Shown: positions 1 to 6,442, counted from the stretch's first letter. The stretch is DNA of 11,946 bases from an uncultured Selenomonas sp. (GCA_945494195.1 CALYVJ010000027.1:1-11946); one strand, 5' to 3'. Program-made: numbers and translations. The notes: generated from the sequence alone by a model not told the origin.

Positions 1-914
1 AGGACATCCCGGTGCTGTTGTCGGTGGGCAAAGATCACATTTATGTCTGGGAAAACGATGATACGGTCCTGCATGAAAATGATGCGGCAGAAATCCTGCG
101 TCAGCTCTGCCAGAATGAATACATGACGGCATCGGAACCGAAAGAGGGCAAGATTGAACTCACGGCGACGGTGGATGGTGTCTTCCAGGTTGACGAGTCA
201 AGATTTGATGATGTCAATGAGCTCGACGATGTGACGATTGCTACCCTGCCGCAGAATATGCCGGTGAAGGCCGGCCAGAAGCTCGCTGGTATGCGCGTGA
301 TTCCGCTGGTCATCAAAAAAGACAAGATGGAACAGGTAAAAAAAGTGGCTGGGGATAAGCCGCTTTTGCGCCTGCGGCCGTATCAGAAAGATATCAAGGT
401 CGGTGTGGTAACGACGGGGACCGAGGTTTTCCTTGGCCGTATTGAGGATACCTTTACGCCGGTTATTGCGGGCAAATTAAAACCCTTTGGCTTAACGATT
501 GATGAGCACTGCATCACCGATGATGTGACGGAGCATACCCGGGATGCCATCCGTGAGCTGGTGGCCCTGGGCATGGATATGATTATCTGCACGGGCGGTA
601 TGAGCGTTGATCCCGATGATCGCACGCCAGCGGCTATCCGTGATGCCGGTGCGGAAATCGTTACCTATGGAACGCCGGTTCTTCCTGGCGCGATGTTCCT
701 GCTGGGGTATCTGGAGCATGAAGGCCGGACGATTCCCGTTATGGGTCTGCCGGGATGCGTCATGTATGCGGCCCGCACGGTGTTTGATCTTATATTGCCG
801 CGGGTCATGACCGGAGAGCGGCTGACACGCCGTGAGATCCGTCATTTTGGTATCGGTGGCCTTTGCATGAATTGCAAGACTTGTCATTTCCCGGTTTGCG
901 GGTTCCAGCACTGA
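1..914 (+). CDS. Molybdopterin-binding protein (MoCF/MoeA-related domain), 5' end cut off by window
   Basis: The reading frame is open from the first base and reads Asp-Ile-Pro-Val just before the first possible GTG (position 12). This fits the interior of the family, so I treat the gene as truncated by the window edge, with perhaps 40 N-terminal residues missing; 303 residues are visible. The second half is a MoCF_biosynth domain: VVTTGTEVFLGRIEDTF followed by ICTGGMSVDPDDRTP, the glycine-rich pterin-binding loop also seen in MoeA and MogA. It ends in a compact cysteine cluster, CMNCKTCHFPVC (C-x2-C-x2-C-x4-C), which could bind a metal or Fe-S centre. Its product presumably binds molybdopterin or the finished cofactor in the cytoplasm, but its exact reaction is not established. 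The stop codon overlaps the moeA ribosome binding site, so the two are co-transcribed. Family is confident, function is not. Confidence 0.85.
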   Translation, partial: DIPVLLSVGKDHIYVWENDDTVLHENDAAEILRQLCQNEYMTASEPKEGKIELTATVDGVFQVDESRFDDVNELDDVTIATLPQNMPVKAGQKLAGMRVIPLVIKKDKMEQVKKVAGDKPLLRLRPYQKDIKVGVVTTGTEVFLGRIEDTFTPVIAGKLKPFGLTIDEHCITDDVTEHTRDAIRELVALGMDMIICTGGMSVDPDDRTPAAIRDAGAEIVTYGTPVLPGAMFLLGYLEHEGRTIPVMGLPGCVMYAARTVFDLILPRVMTGERLTRREIRHFGIGGLCMNCKTCHFPVCGFQH

Positions 915-926
915 GGAGGGCTTACG

Positions 927-2126
927 ATGCAGAATATTTCTTTGGAAAAAGCAGTAGATATATTGCTGGCACAGGTATCGCAAGTTCGTGAGGCCGAGGA
1001 AGTTCCTCTGATGGAGGCTTTAGGGCGAATGCTGGCTGAGGATTATACGGCTCCGTTTGACAATCCGCCCTTTGACCGGTCCCCCCTTGATGGCTATACC
1101 TTTGCGGCCAGTGGTACAGCTGGGGCAATGGCAGCGCAGCCAGCTAAGTTTCAGATTATCGGTGAGGAATGTGCTGGCCAGTATTTTGACCAGTCCGTGC
1201 CAGCAGGAAAAGCGGTGCGCATCATGACGGGGGGCGCAATCCCCGCGGGGTGTGACTGTGTGGTGCGGCAGGAAGATGTCACCGCCGATGGCGGCATGCT
1301 GCTGGTTCCCTTTGTCATGCACCGGCATGAAAATTATTGCTTTGCTGGGGAGGATATTAAAAAGGGAACCCTGCTGGCCAAAGCGGGCACTAGATTGACG
1401 GCAGCTCATCTTGGGGCTTTGGCCAGCATGGGCTTTTCTAAAGTCAAGGTCATCCGCAGGGGTCGTATTGCGATAGCAAGTACGGGAGATGAGCTCTTGC
1501 CGCCAGGGCAGCCGCTGGCACCGGGAAAAATCTATAACAGCAATCTTTATATGATAAGCAGCCGTTTGCGGGAGTTGGGATTTGAGCCGGAGGTACTGGG
1601 AATCCTGCCCGATGATATCGATGCCGCTGCGGCCGTGCTGGCCGGGTGGCAGGATAAGGTGGATGTGTTCCTGACGACTGGCGGAGTGTCGGTGGGCAAG
1701 AAGGATATCATGCATGGGGTGGTCAGTAAAATTGGTCAGCGTCTCTTCTGGCGTGTCTGCATGAAGCCCGGAGGGCCGGCGATTGCCTATACCTTTGGCA
1801 ACACCCTTGGCATTGCCCTTTCGGGCAATCCCTTTGCGGCTTATGCTACCTTTGAGCTGTTGGCGCGGCCTGTGCTGGTGGCACTTAGCGGCGATGAGAA
1901 GATCGCCCTGGGGCATGCCCAGGCTATCTTGACGGATGCCTTCCCGAAGGCCAGCAAGGGGCGCCGCTTTATTCGTGCCTATTATGAAAACGGCAAGGTC
2001 CGCTTGCCGGAGCAGCATGCTTCAGGCAGCCTGTTTTCCGTGGTTGGCTGTAATGCCTTCGTAGCGATTCCGGCGGGAACGGGTCCGCTGGCCCCGGGAA
2101 CGGAAGTGGATGTTGTATTGCTGTAA
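927..2126 (+). CDS. moeA: Molybdopterin molybdenumtransferase MoeA
   Basis: A 399-residue protein of normal MoeA length. MoeA inserts molybdate (or tungstate) into adenylylated molybdopterin, releasing AMP. The N-terminal signature PPFDRSPLDGYTFA (residues about 47-60) holds the conserved Asp55 of the usual S-x-x-DGYA motif. Then come the linker motif GGAIPAGCDCVVRQEDV (102-118), the MoCF domain with ASTGDEL (184-190) and TTGGVSVGKKD (250-260), and KPGGPAIAY plus SGNPFAAY. The C-terminal beta-barrel domain IV ends the protein. The ATG at 927 follows AGGAGG at 914-919, which overlaps the upstream stop codon and sits 7 bases from the start. Such spacing implies translational coupling to the preceding gene. 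The substitution of Leu for the common Met in the DGYA motif is minor. I see nothing broken. Confidence 0.96.
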   Translation: MQNISLEKAVDILLAQVSQVREAEEVPLMEALGRMLAEDYTAPFDNPPFDRSPLDGYTFAASGTAGAMAAQPAKFQIIGEECAGQYFDQSVPAGKAVRIMTGGAIPAGCDCVVRQEDVTADGGMLLVPFVMHRHENYCFAGEDIKKGTLLAKAGTRLTAAHLGALASMGFSKVKVIRRGRIAIASTGDELLPPGQPLAPGKIYNSNLYMISSRLRELGFEPEVLGILPDDIDAAAAVLAGWQDKVDVFLTTGGVSVGKKDIMHGVVSKIGQRLFWRVCMKPGGPAIAYTFGNTLGIALSGNPFAAYATFELLARPVLVALSGDEKIALGHAQAILTDAFPKASKGRRFIRAYYENGKVRLPEQHASGSLFSVVGCNAFVAIPAGTGPLAPGTEVDVVLL

Positions 2127-2171
2127 GACTAAGTACTTTCAAAGGCTTTGTTTTGGAATTGGGATGAGAGT

Positions 2172-3161
2172 ATGATTGATGAATATCAGCGTAAAATCGA
2201 ATACGTACGCATTTCGCTTACAGACCGCTGCAACCTGCGCTGCCGCTACTGTATGCCAGAGGGCGGTATTGAAAAGCTAAAGCATGAGGATATCTTGACT
2301 TTTGATGAAATCCTGCGCGTGGTGCAGGCCTTGGCGTCGCTGGGCGTGCGCAAGGTGCGGTTGACGGGCGGTGAGCCCTTGGTTCGCCGGGGAATCGTGG
2401 ATCTCGTGGGGGCAATCAACGCTGTGCCGGGAATCGAGCAGGTCGTGCTGACGACGAATGGGGTATTGCTCGATGAGCTGGCGGAGCCTTTGGTGGCGGC
2501 AGGACTCAGTGGGGTAAATATCAGTCTGGATACTTTGCGCCCCGAGGTGTTTGCAAAGATTACGCGCCGTCCGCTCTATCAGCGGGTGGAAACGGGCATC
2601 GAAAAACTCCGGGGGCTGGGTATGGAAAATATCAAGTTTAACTGTGTGCCGATTGAGGGCGTTAATGAGGGGGAGATTCCTGACCTGGTGGGGCTGGCTC
2701 GTGACCATGCCGTCAAGGTGCGGTTTATCGAACTCATGCCTATTGGCTGTGCCTATGAAGTCGGGTACAAGGGGGTAGCGATGGACCGGGTTCGCCGGGC
2801 AATCGAGAGCGCCTATGGGCCGCTAAAGGCTGCTGGCAGAAAGGCTGGCGGCGTAAATGGTCCAGCGGTATACTACCGGCTCCCCGGCTTTAAAGGGCAG
2901 GTGGGATTCATCGATGCGATGGAGCATAAATTCTGTTCTTCGTGCAATCGTGTGCGGCTTACTGCCGAAGGCTTTTTGAAACTCTGCCTTAATGCGAAGA
3001 CAGGACTCGATATCCGCCAGCTGCTGCGCAGTGGGATTCGTGACGACAATTTGAAGCTGGCTATCTATCAGGCTATTTATCATAAACCGAAGGAACATTT
3101 TTTTCTGGATAAACATAATGAGGCTCGCGACAGCCGGGCGATGGTTCAAGTAGGAGGCTGA
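2172..3161 (+). CDS. moaA: GTP 3',8-cyclase MoaA (radical SAM)
   Basis: MoaA carries out the first committed step of molybdopterin synthesis, converting GTP to 3',8-cyclo-GTP with S-adenosylmethionine; MoaC then forms cyclic pyranopterin. The ATG at 2172 gives 329 residues, the same as E. coli MoaA, and the typical N-terminus MIDEYQRKIEYVRIS. A TTG at 2148 in the same frame would add eight atypical residues, so I reject it; the upstream GGGATGAG is only a modest ribosome binding site. The radical SAM cluster is C20-x3-C24-x2-C27. The second, substrate-binding cluster is C255-x2-C258-x13-C272. The C-terminus ends in Gly-Gly, essential in the family for catalysis. No moaC is visible next to it. 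The moeA-moaA gap is 45 bp with no obvious terminator. Confidence 0.97.
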   Translation: MIDEYQRKIEYVRISLTDRCNLRCRYCMPEGGIEKLKHEDILTFDEILRVVQALASLGVRKVRLTGGEPLVRRGIVDLVGAINAVPGIEQVVLTTNGVLLDELAEPLVAAGLSGVNISLDTLRPEVFAKITRRPLYQRVETGIEKLRGLGMENIKFNCVPIEGVNEGEIPDLVGLARDHAVKVRFIELMPIGCAYEVGYKGVAMDRVRRAIESAYGPLKAAGRKAGGVNGPAVYYRLPGFKGQVGFIDAMEHKFCSSCNRVRLTAEGFLKLCLNAKTGLDIRQLLRSGIRDDNLKLAIYQAIYHKPKEHFFLDKHNEARDSRAMVQVGG

Positions 3162-3163
3162 CA

Positions 3164-4096
3164 ATGGGAAAGATTCAGGCGCTTTGCGTAAGTGAAAAGA
3201 AGGGAACTTTGAAAGCACCCGTGGAGACGGTGCTGTTTCAGACAGAATGGGGAATTGAGGGCGATGCCCATGCGGGAAAATGGCATCGGCAGGTCAGTTT
3301 CCTGGGGCTCAAGGAAATCGAGGATTTCCGCAAGCTCGGTGTGGATGTGAAGTTTGGCTCCTTTGGGGAAAATGTCGTGGCCGAAGGCTTCCGGTTCAAG
3401 GAACTGCCAGTTGGAACGCGCCTCCGCGCCGGCGAAGCTTGGTTTGAGATAACCCAGATTGGCAAGGAATGTCATAAGGGATGTGCCATTCGCCAGCAGG
3501 TGGGCGATTGCATCATGCCACGGGAGGGCGTCTTTGCCCGGGTGCTGCATGGCGGCCGCGTAAAGGTTGGCGATGAACTGGAGCTGGTACCGGCGGGGGA
3601 AAAACTTCCCCTGGATGCAGCCATTATCACGGCCAGTGACAAGGGAAGCCGCGGTGAACGCGTCGACAAGAGCGGCCCAAAGGTCAAGGAAATGCTAGAA
3701 GCAGCTGGTTACAGAGTGGCCGGCATGATCATCCTGCCTGACGACCAGACGGCGCTGGAAGCAAAGATGCAGGAATACGCGGGTCAGGGGATTGCCCTTA
3801 TTGTCACGACCGGTGGCACGGGGTTTTCACCTCGGGACATTACACCGGAGGCGACGCTGGCTGTTTGCGAGCGGCTGGCACCGGGAATCCCCGAGGCCAT
3901 GCGGGCTCTTTCCATGCAGGTTACCCATCGGGCAATGCTCAGCCGCGCTCAGGCGGGGATCAGCCGCCGCAGCTTGATTGTCAATCTGCCAGGCAGTGCC
4001 AAGGCCGTTGAAGAGTGTTTAGGTTTTATTCTGCCAGAACTTCAGCATGGCCTTGAAATCCTGCGTGGTGATGCCGGGGAATGTGGCAGGAAATGA
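3164..4096 (+). CDS. MOSC domain - MogA/MoaB fusion protein (molybdopterin adenylyltransferase)
   Basis: A 310-residue two-domain protein. Residues about 1-145 are a MOSC domain (EGDAHAGKWHRQVS, FGSFGENV, then TQIGKECHKGCAIR with C103 and C107, one of which should be the conserved MOSC cysteine). MOSC domains are linked to handling sulfur or to binding Moco. Residues about 148-305 are MogA-like: AAIITASDKGSRGERVDKSGP, then TTGGTGFSPRDITPEAT (215-231), the pterin-binding and catalytic segment of the enzymes that adenylylate molybdopterin, and later VNLPGSAKAVEECL. The product would activate molybdopterin with ATP for MoeA. ATG at 3164 is preceded by AGGAGG at 3152-3157, lying inside the end of moaA, so the genes are coupled. 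The fusion is intact, with no frameshift between domains. Adenylyltransferase activity is well supported by family; the MOSC role is inference. Confidence 0.92.
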   Translation: MGKIQALCVSEKKGTLKAPVETVLFQTEWGIEGDAHAGKWHRQVSFLGLKEIEDFRKLGVDVKFGSFGENVVAEGFRFKELPVGTRLRAGEAWFEITQIGKECHKGCAIRQQVGDCIMPREGVFARVLHGGRVKVGDELELVPAGEKLPLDAAIITASDKGSRGERVDKSGPKVKEMLEAAGYRVAGMIILPDDQTALEAKMQEYAGQGIALIVTTGGTGFSPRDITPEATLAVCERLAPGIPEAMRALSMQVTHRAMLSRAQAGISRRSLIVNLPGSAKAVEECLGFILPELQHGLEILRGDAGECGRK

Positions 4097-4097
4097 T

Positions 4098-5204
4098 ATG
4101 GATACGTTGCATTTAAGCCTGCTGCTCATTGCAGGCGGTAAAAGTTCGCGGATGGGACAGGATAAGCGCTGGCTTGAATACGATGGCGCGTCGATGCTGG
4201 AGTGGCAGCTGCGCAAGGCGCAGCGACAGGTATTTGCCCGCAAGTATTTGTGCGTGGAGAAGGCGACGGAGGAGCTGCTGGCGTTGGCGAAGCAGTATGA
4301 GTTTGAACTGCTGGTGGATGAACAGGCTGGCATGGGGCCGATGGAGGGCTTGCGCCGCGGGCTTTTAGCTATGCCGACGCAATACGGCTTGGCGCTTTCC
4401 TGTGATATGCCGTTCTTGGTCTTTTCGGCTTTGGATTCTTTATGGGGGGAATTGGCTGGTCAGACGGGGGCAATGGCGGTACTGGCGGAAACCAGCGGCC
4501 GCCGCCAGCCGCTGGCGGCCATCTACCATCGGGATTTGGCGCAGGACTTCGCCACTGCGCTGGCAGCTGGCGAGCGGAAACTCGGGAAGGTCATCGATAG
4601 GGTGCCTCATCGGCTGGTGGCAGTTCCGCGGGTCAATTGCTTTTTCAATGCCAATACACCGGCGGATATGCGGCTGGTGCGCGGCCGGTTGGCAAATAGT
4701 TGGCGTGAAGTTCCCCTGGTTACGGTTTCGGCGCCAGTGTCTAATACTGGCAAGACGACATTTATTGAGCGGCTGATTCCGCGTCTGCGGGCAGCGGGAA
4801 TCCGCGTTGGTGTCGTCAAGGGCGATTGCCATGGCTATCAAATGGACGTAGAGGGCAAGGACAGTTGGCGTTTTTCCAAGGCCGGTGCCGATGCGGTGGC
4901 CGTAGTATCGCCAACAGGGTACTTTATTCAACAGCAGACCGGAAAAAGGGCTTCACTGGTGTCGATGGCATCGCGGCTGGAGAATGTGGATTTGGTGCTG
5001 ATTGAGAGCCGCAACCATGGGACAATACCAGAATTGTCTCTCTGGCGTGGATTGGGAACCCCCTGCGTCCGGGAGGATACGGCTGCCCTTTTTGTTGGCG
5101 GCACCCTGACGGATGCGTTGCCAGAACAAGTACATTGCTACGATATCGAGGATGTTGCCCAGGCGGAACAACTGGTGAAATTCCTTATGGGAAAAGACTT
5201 TTAA
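4098..5204 (+). CDS. MobA-MobB fusion: molybdenum cofactor guanylyltransferase with GTP-binding MobB domain
   Basis: A 368-residue fusion. Residues 1-200 are MobA: LLIAGGKSSRMGQDK (9-23, GTP-binding loop), SCDMPFL (101-107, metal-binding Asp103) and FNANTPADM (183-191). MobA transfers GMP from GTP to molybdopterin-Mo, giving MGD. Residues about 206-368 are MobB-like: APVSNTGKTTFIERL (212-226, P-loop) and VEGKDSWRFSKAGADAV (251-267). MobB binds GTP and is thought to assist MobA. ATG 4098 lies 1 bp after the upstream stop codon and starts at the typical MobA N-terminus; an in-frame upstream start at 4047 would overlap the previous gene by 50 bp and add 17 unconserved residues. The P-loop has Pro214 five residues before the GKT glycine, where the classical GxxxxGK motif has Gly. 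This is probably the last gene of the operon, as a terminator follows. Confidence 0.93.
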   Translation: MDTLHLSLLLIAGGKSSRMGQDKRWLEYDGASMLEWQLRKAQRQVFARKYLCVEKATEELLALAKQYEFELLVDEQAGMGPMEGLRRGLLAMPTQYGLALSCDMPFLVFSALDSLWGELAGQTGAMAVLAETSGRRQPLAAIYHRDLAQDFATALAAGERKLGKVIDRVPHRLVAVPRVNCFFNANTPADMRLVRGRLANSWREVPLVTVSAPVSNTGKTTFIERLIPRLRAAGIRVGVVKGDCHGYQMDVEGKDSWRFSKAGADAVAVVSPTGYFIQQQTGKRASLVSMASRLENVDLVLIESRNHGTIPELSLWRGLGTPCVREDTAALFVGGTLTDALPEQVHCYDIEDVAQAEQLVKFLMGKDF

Positions 5205-5207
5205 GGG

Positions 5208-5252
5208 ATTTGTCAGATTTTTCTTCAACTTGGATTCATCTAAGGGACAAAT
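5208..5252 (+). repeat. 7-bp inverted repeat in the 3' untranslated region of mobA-mobB
   Basis: ATTTGTC at 5208-5214 is complementary to GACAAAT at 5246-5252, with 31 bases between. It begins four bases after the stop codon of the MobA-MobB gene. It could close a weak stem in the 3' untranslated RNA or be chance in AT-rich DNA. Confidence 0.3.
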
Positions 5253-5278
5253 GACACAAAAATAAATAATGATAAAAT
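5251..5278 (+). promoter_or_regulatory. Candidate promoter upstream of the terminator (weak)
   Basis: ATGACA at 5251-5256 (5 of 6 to TTGACA), a 16-base spacer, then TAAAAT at 5273-5278 (5 of 6 to TATAAT). The -10 lies inside a perfect AT palindrome. A transcript starting here would run into the terminator at 5292-5315 almost at once, so if real it would be an attenuated or abortive start. The match may be chance in AT-rich sequence. Confidence 0.2.
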
Positions 5279-5287
5279 TAATTTTAT
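5272..5287. repeat. 16-bp perfect AT-rich palindrome
   Basis: ATAAAATTAATTTTAT reads identically on both strands. It stands in the AT-rich gap between the MobA-MobB gene and the terminator. It may be an operator for a dimeric regulator or may extend melting near the terminator; no match to a named operator consensus is claimed. Confidence 0.4.
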
Positions 5288-5291
5288 TTAT

Positions 5292-5315
5292 AACCGGCCC
5301 TTGGCCGGTTTTTTT
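5292..5315 (+). terminator. Rho-independent terminator of the Moco operon
   Basis: AACCGGCC (5292-5299), a three-base loop CTT, and GGCCGGTT (5303-5310) form a perfect 8-bp GC-rich stem followed by a run of seven T (5309-5315). This is a textbook intrinsic terminator about 90 bp after the MobA-MobB stop codon. It separates the cofactor-synthesis operon from fdhD and implies that fdhD has its own promoter or depends on read-through. Confidence 0.93.
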
Positions 5316-5320
5316 GTCGT

Positions 5321-5349
5321 TTGCCAATGGACAAAATCTTTGTTACCAT
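5321..5349 (+). promoter_or_regulatory. fdhD: Candidate fdhD promoter (weak)
   Basis: TTGCCA at 5321-5326 (5 of 6 to TTGACA), an exact 17-base spacer and TACCAT at 5344-5349 (4 of 6 to TATAAT). Since a strong terminator lies just upstream and fdhD begins at 5466, a promoter is expected in this stretch. The boxes overlap an inverted repeat (5322-5353), so the same bases may serve a different purpose. Confidence 0.3.
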
Positions 5350-5353
5350 GGCA
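5322..5353 (+). promoter_or_regulatory. Interrupted long hairpin / dyad upstream of fdhD
   Basis: TGCC (5322-5325) pairs with GGCA (5350-5353), ATGG (5327-5330) with CCAT (5346-5349), and ACAAA (5331-5335) with TTTGT (5339-5343). This gives 13 base pairs, with a bulged A at 5326, a bulged TA at 5344-5345 and loop ATC. No T-run follows, so it is not a terminator. It may be an RNA structure in the fdhD leader or an operator dyad over the candidate promoter. The rest of the leader, to 5451, shows no other strong structure to me. Confidence 0.45.
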
Positions 5354-5465
5354 CTTGTGGCAGCGGAATTCTTCTTGTTGTGATAAAAATCGTCGCAGAA
5401 AGCAGGATGAAAAGATAAACGGTTGCCGAAAGGAAAATTGAGATTTCGATTAGGAGGCGTTTGCC

Positions 5466-6293
5466 ATGCAGCCAAGGGAGACAGAGCTTATTGATTTTCC
5501 TGTGACGCGCTACGATGCGCAGCAGGGCCAGATTGTCGACGACCACAAGTATACGTCTATTGAGCGCTATCTGGACATTGATCTCAACGGTACAAGGCTT
5601 ACGACCTCCTTTTGTTCGCCAGGGGACCTGGAAGACCTGGTGACGGGTGTGCTGGCCCAGCTGGGTAAGATTCGTAAGAATGACGATATCGTGAGTCTCA
5701 GCATCGACGAGAAGGCTTTTGCCGCCCGGGTGGAGACGACGGCGGACGCGCAGCAGTGGGCGGCCCATGCTGCGGAGGACCCGCGTTATTATTCGGCGCG
5801 TGAGATTCTAGACTGCGCCCCTGAACGCATCTTTGCCCGGCCGCGGGCGGTGCAGTTTGTGGCCCAGGACATCCTGGCCTGTGCGGATAAATTGCTGTCG
5901 GAGCTGGCGGCTACCCACGAGAAGACCAATGGGGTACACAGCGGCATCCTATACGACCAGCGGCAGCGCCGTATTCTCGTATTCCGTGAAGATATCGGCC
6001 GTCACAACGTCTTTGACAAGCTCTATGGCTGGTCATTGCGTCAGGGCGTTGATTTGGCGGATAAAATCATCATCTTCAGCGGCCGTTGCTCATCGGAGAT
6101 GATGCTAAAGCTCGGCCGCATGGGCATTGGCGCGGTGGCTGCTAAGTCGGTACCGACAACCCTGTCGTTGCGGCTGGCAAAGAAATTAGGGATTACCTTG
6201 GTGGCGCGGATGCGCCCAGGCAGCTTCTGTATTTACACGAATCCTGAGCGGATAATCGTCGCGGATGATGTCCGTGTAGAAAAAGAAGCGTAA
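5466..6293 (+). CDS. fdhD: Formate dehydrogenase accessory sulfurtransferase FdhD
   Basis: A 275-residue FdhD-family protein. FdhD takes sulfur from a cysteine desulfurase (IscS in E. coli) and passes it to the Mo of bis-MGD before the cofactor enters formate dehydrogenase; without it the enzyme is inactive. Family marks are SPGDLEDLVTGVL (51-63), LVFREDIGRHNVFDKLYG (171-188), FSGRCSSEMMLK (204-215), SVPTTLSLRLA (228-238) and YTNPERI (257-263). The start at 5466 is fixed by AGGAGG at 5452-5457, 8 bases upstream. In E. coli FdhD, Cys121 and Cys124 form a CxxC motif essential for transfer. Here the matching region (about 105-125) has only Cys117 and the whole protein has no CxxC; its cysteines are 50, 117, 139, 208 and 255. 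The assignment rests on fold motifs and on adjacency to FDH genes; the sulfur-carrying residue is uncertain. Confidence 0.93.
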   Translation: MQPRETELIDFPVTRYDAQQGQIVDDHKYTSIERYLDIDLNGTRLTTSFCSPGDLEDLVTGVLAQLGKIRKNDDIVSLSIDEKAFAARVETTADAQQWAAHAAEDPRYYSAREILDCAPERIFARPRAVQFVAQDILACADKLLSELAATHEKTNGVHSGILYDQRQRRILVFREDIGRHNVFDKLYGWSLRQGVDLADKIIIFSGRCSSEMMLKLGRMGIGAVAAKSVPTTLSLRLAKKLGITLVARMRPGSFCIYTNPERIIVADDVRVEKEA

Positions 6294-6414
6294 AATTGCA
6301 ATATTATTTTTGCATAGAATCATAAATATCACATATGGATTTTTCATAGCTTTGCACTATAAAGGATAGAAGAATTTTATGGGGTGTGGATGATTTTATA
6401 TATACTAGAAATGG
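6294..6414 (+). promoter_or_regulatory. AT-rich intergenic region expected to hold the fdnG promoter
   Basis: This gap before fdnG is far richer in A and T than the flanking genes. Candidate boxes are TTGCAC (6352-6357) with TTTTAT (6375-6380) at a 17-base spacing, and a TATACT (6401-6406) without a good -35. TGCAA (6297-6301) and TTGCA (6310-6314) form a small inverted repeat, and TTGCA recurs at 6352. No terminator follows fdhD, so read-through is possible. The exact promoter cannot be fixed by eye. Confidence 0.35.
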
Positions 6415-6434
6415 TTTTAGGAGACTAAAGGAGG
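6415..6434 (+). promoter_or_regulatory. fdnG: Hairpin abutting the fdnG ribosome binding site
   Basis: TTTAG (6416-6420) and CTAAA (6425-6429) form a 5-bp stem with a GAGA loop (GNRA type); a T-G wobble (6415 with 6430) adds one pair. The 3' arm overlaps the start of the strong ribosome binding site AAAGGAGG (6427-6434), 8 bases before the ATG at 6443. This site decides the fdnG start. The stem is AU-rich and weak, so any effect on translation is speculative. Confidence 0.4.
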
Positions 6435-6442
6435 AAGTTTTG

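Noticed and set aside
12..14. GTG as start of the first gene
   Set aside because: Residues just before it already match the family, so it is an internal valine codon of a truncated gene.
1020..2018. 332-codon open frame on the minus strand inside moeA
   Set aside because: Shadow of moeA with no recognisable domain and no ribosome binding site that I see.
2140..2154. CAAAG-G-CTTTG followed by TTTT as a terminator between moeA and moaA
   Set aside because: The stem cannot form with a one-base loop, is too short, and the T-run is poor.
2148..2171. Upstream TTG start for moaA
   Set aside because: It adds eight atypical residues; ATG 2172 gives the normal N-terminus and length.
4047..4097. Upstream start for the MobA-MobB gene
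   Set aside because: It would overlap the MOSC-MogA gene and add unconserved residues; ATG 4098 fits MobA.
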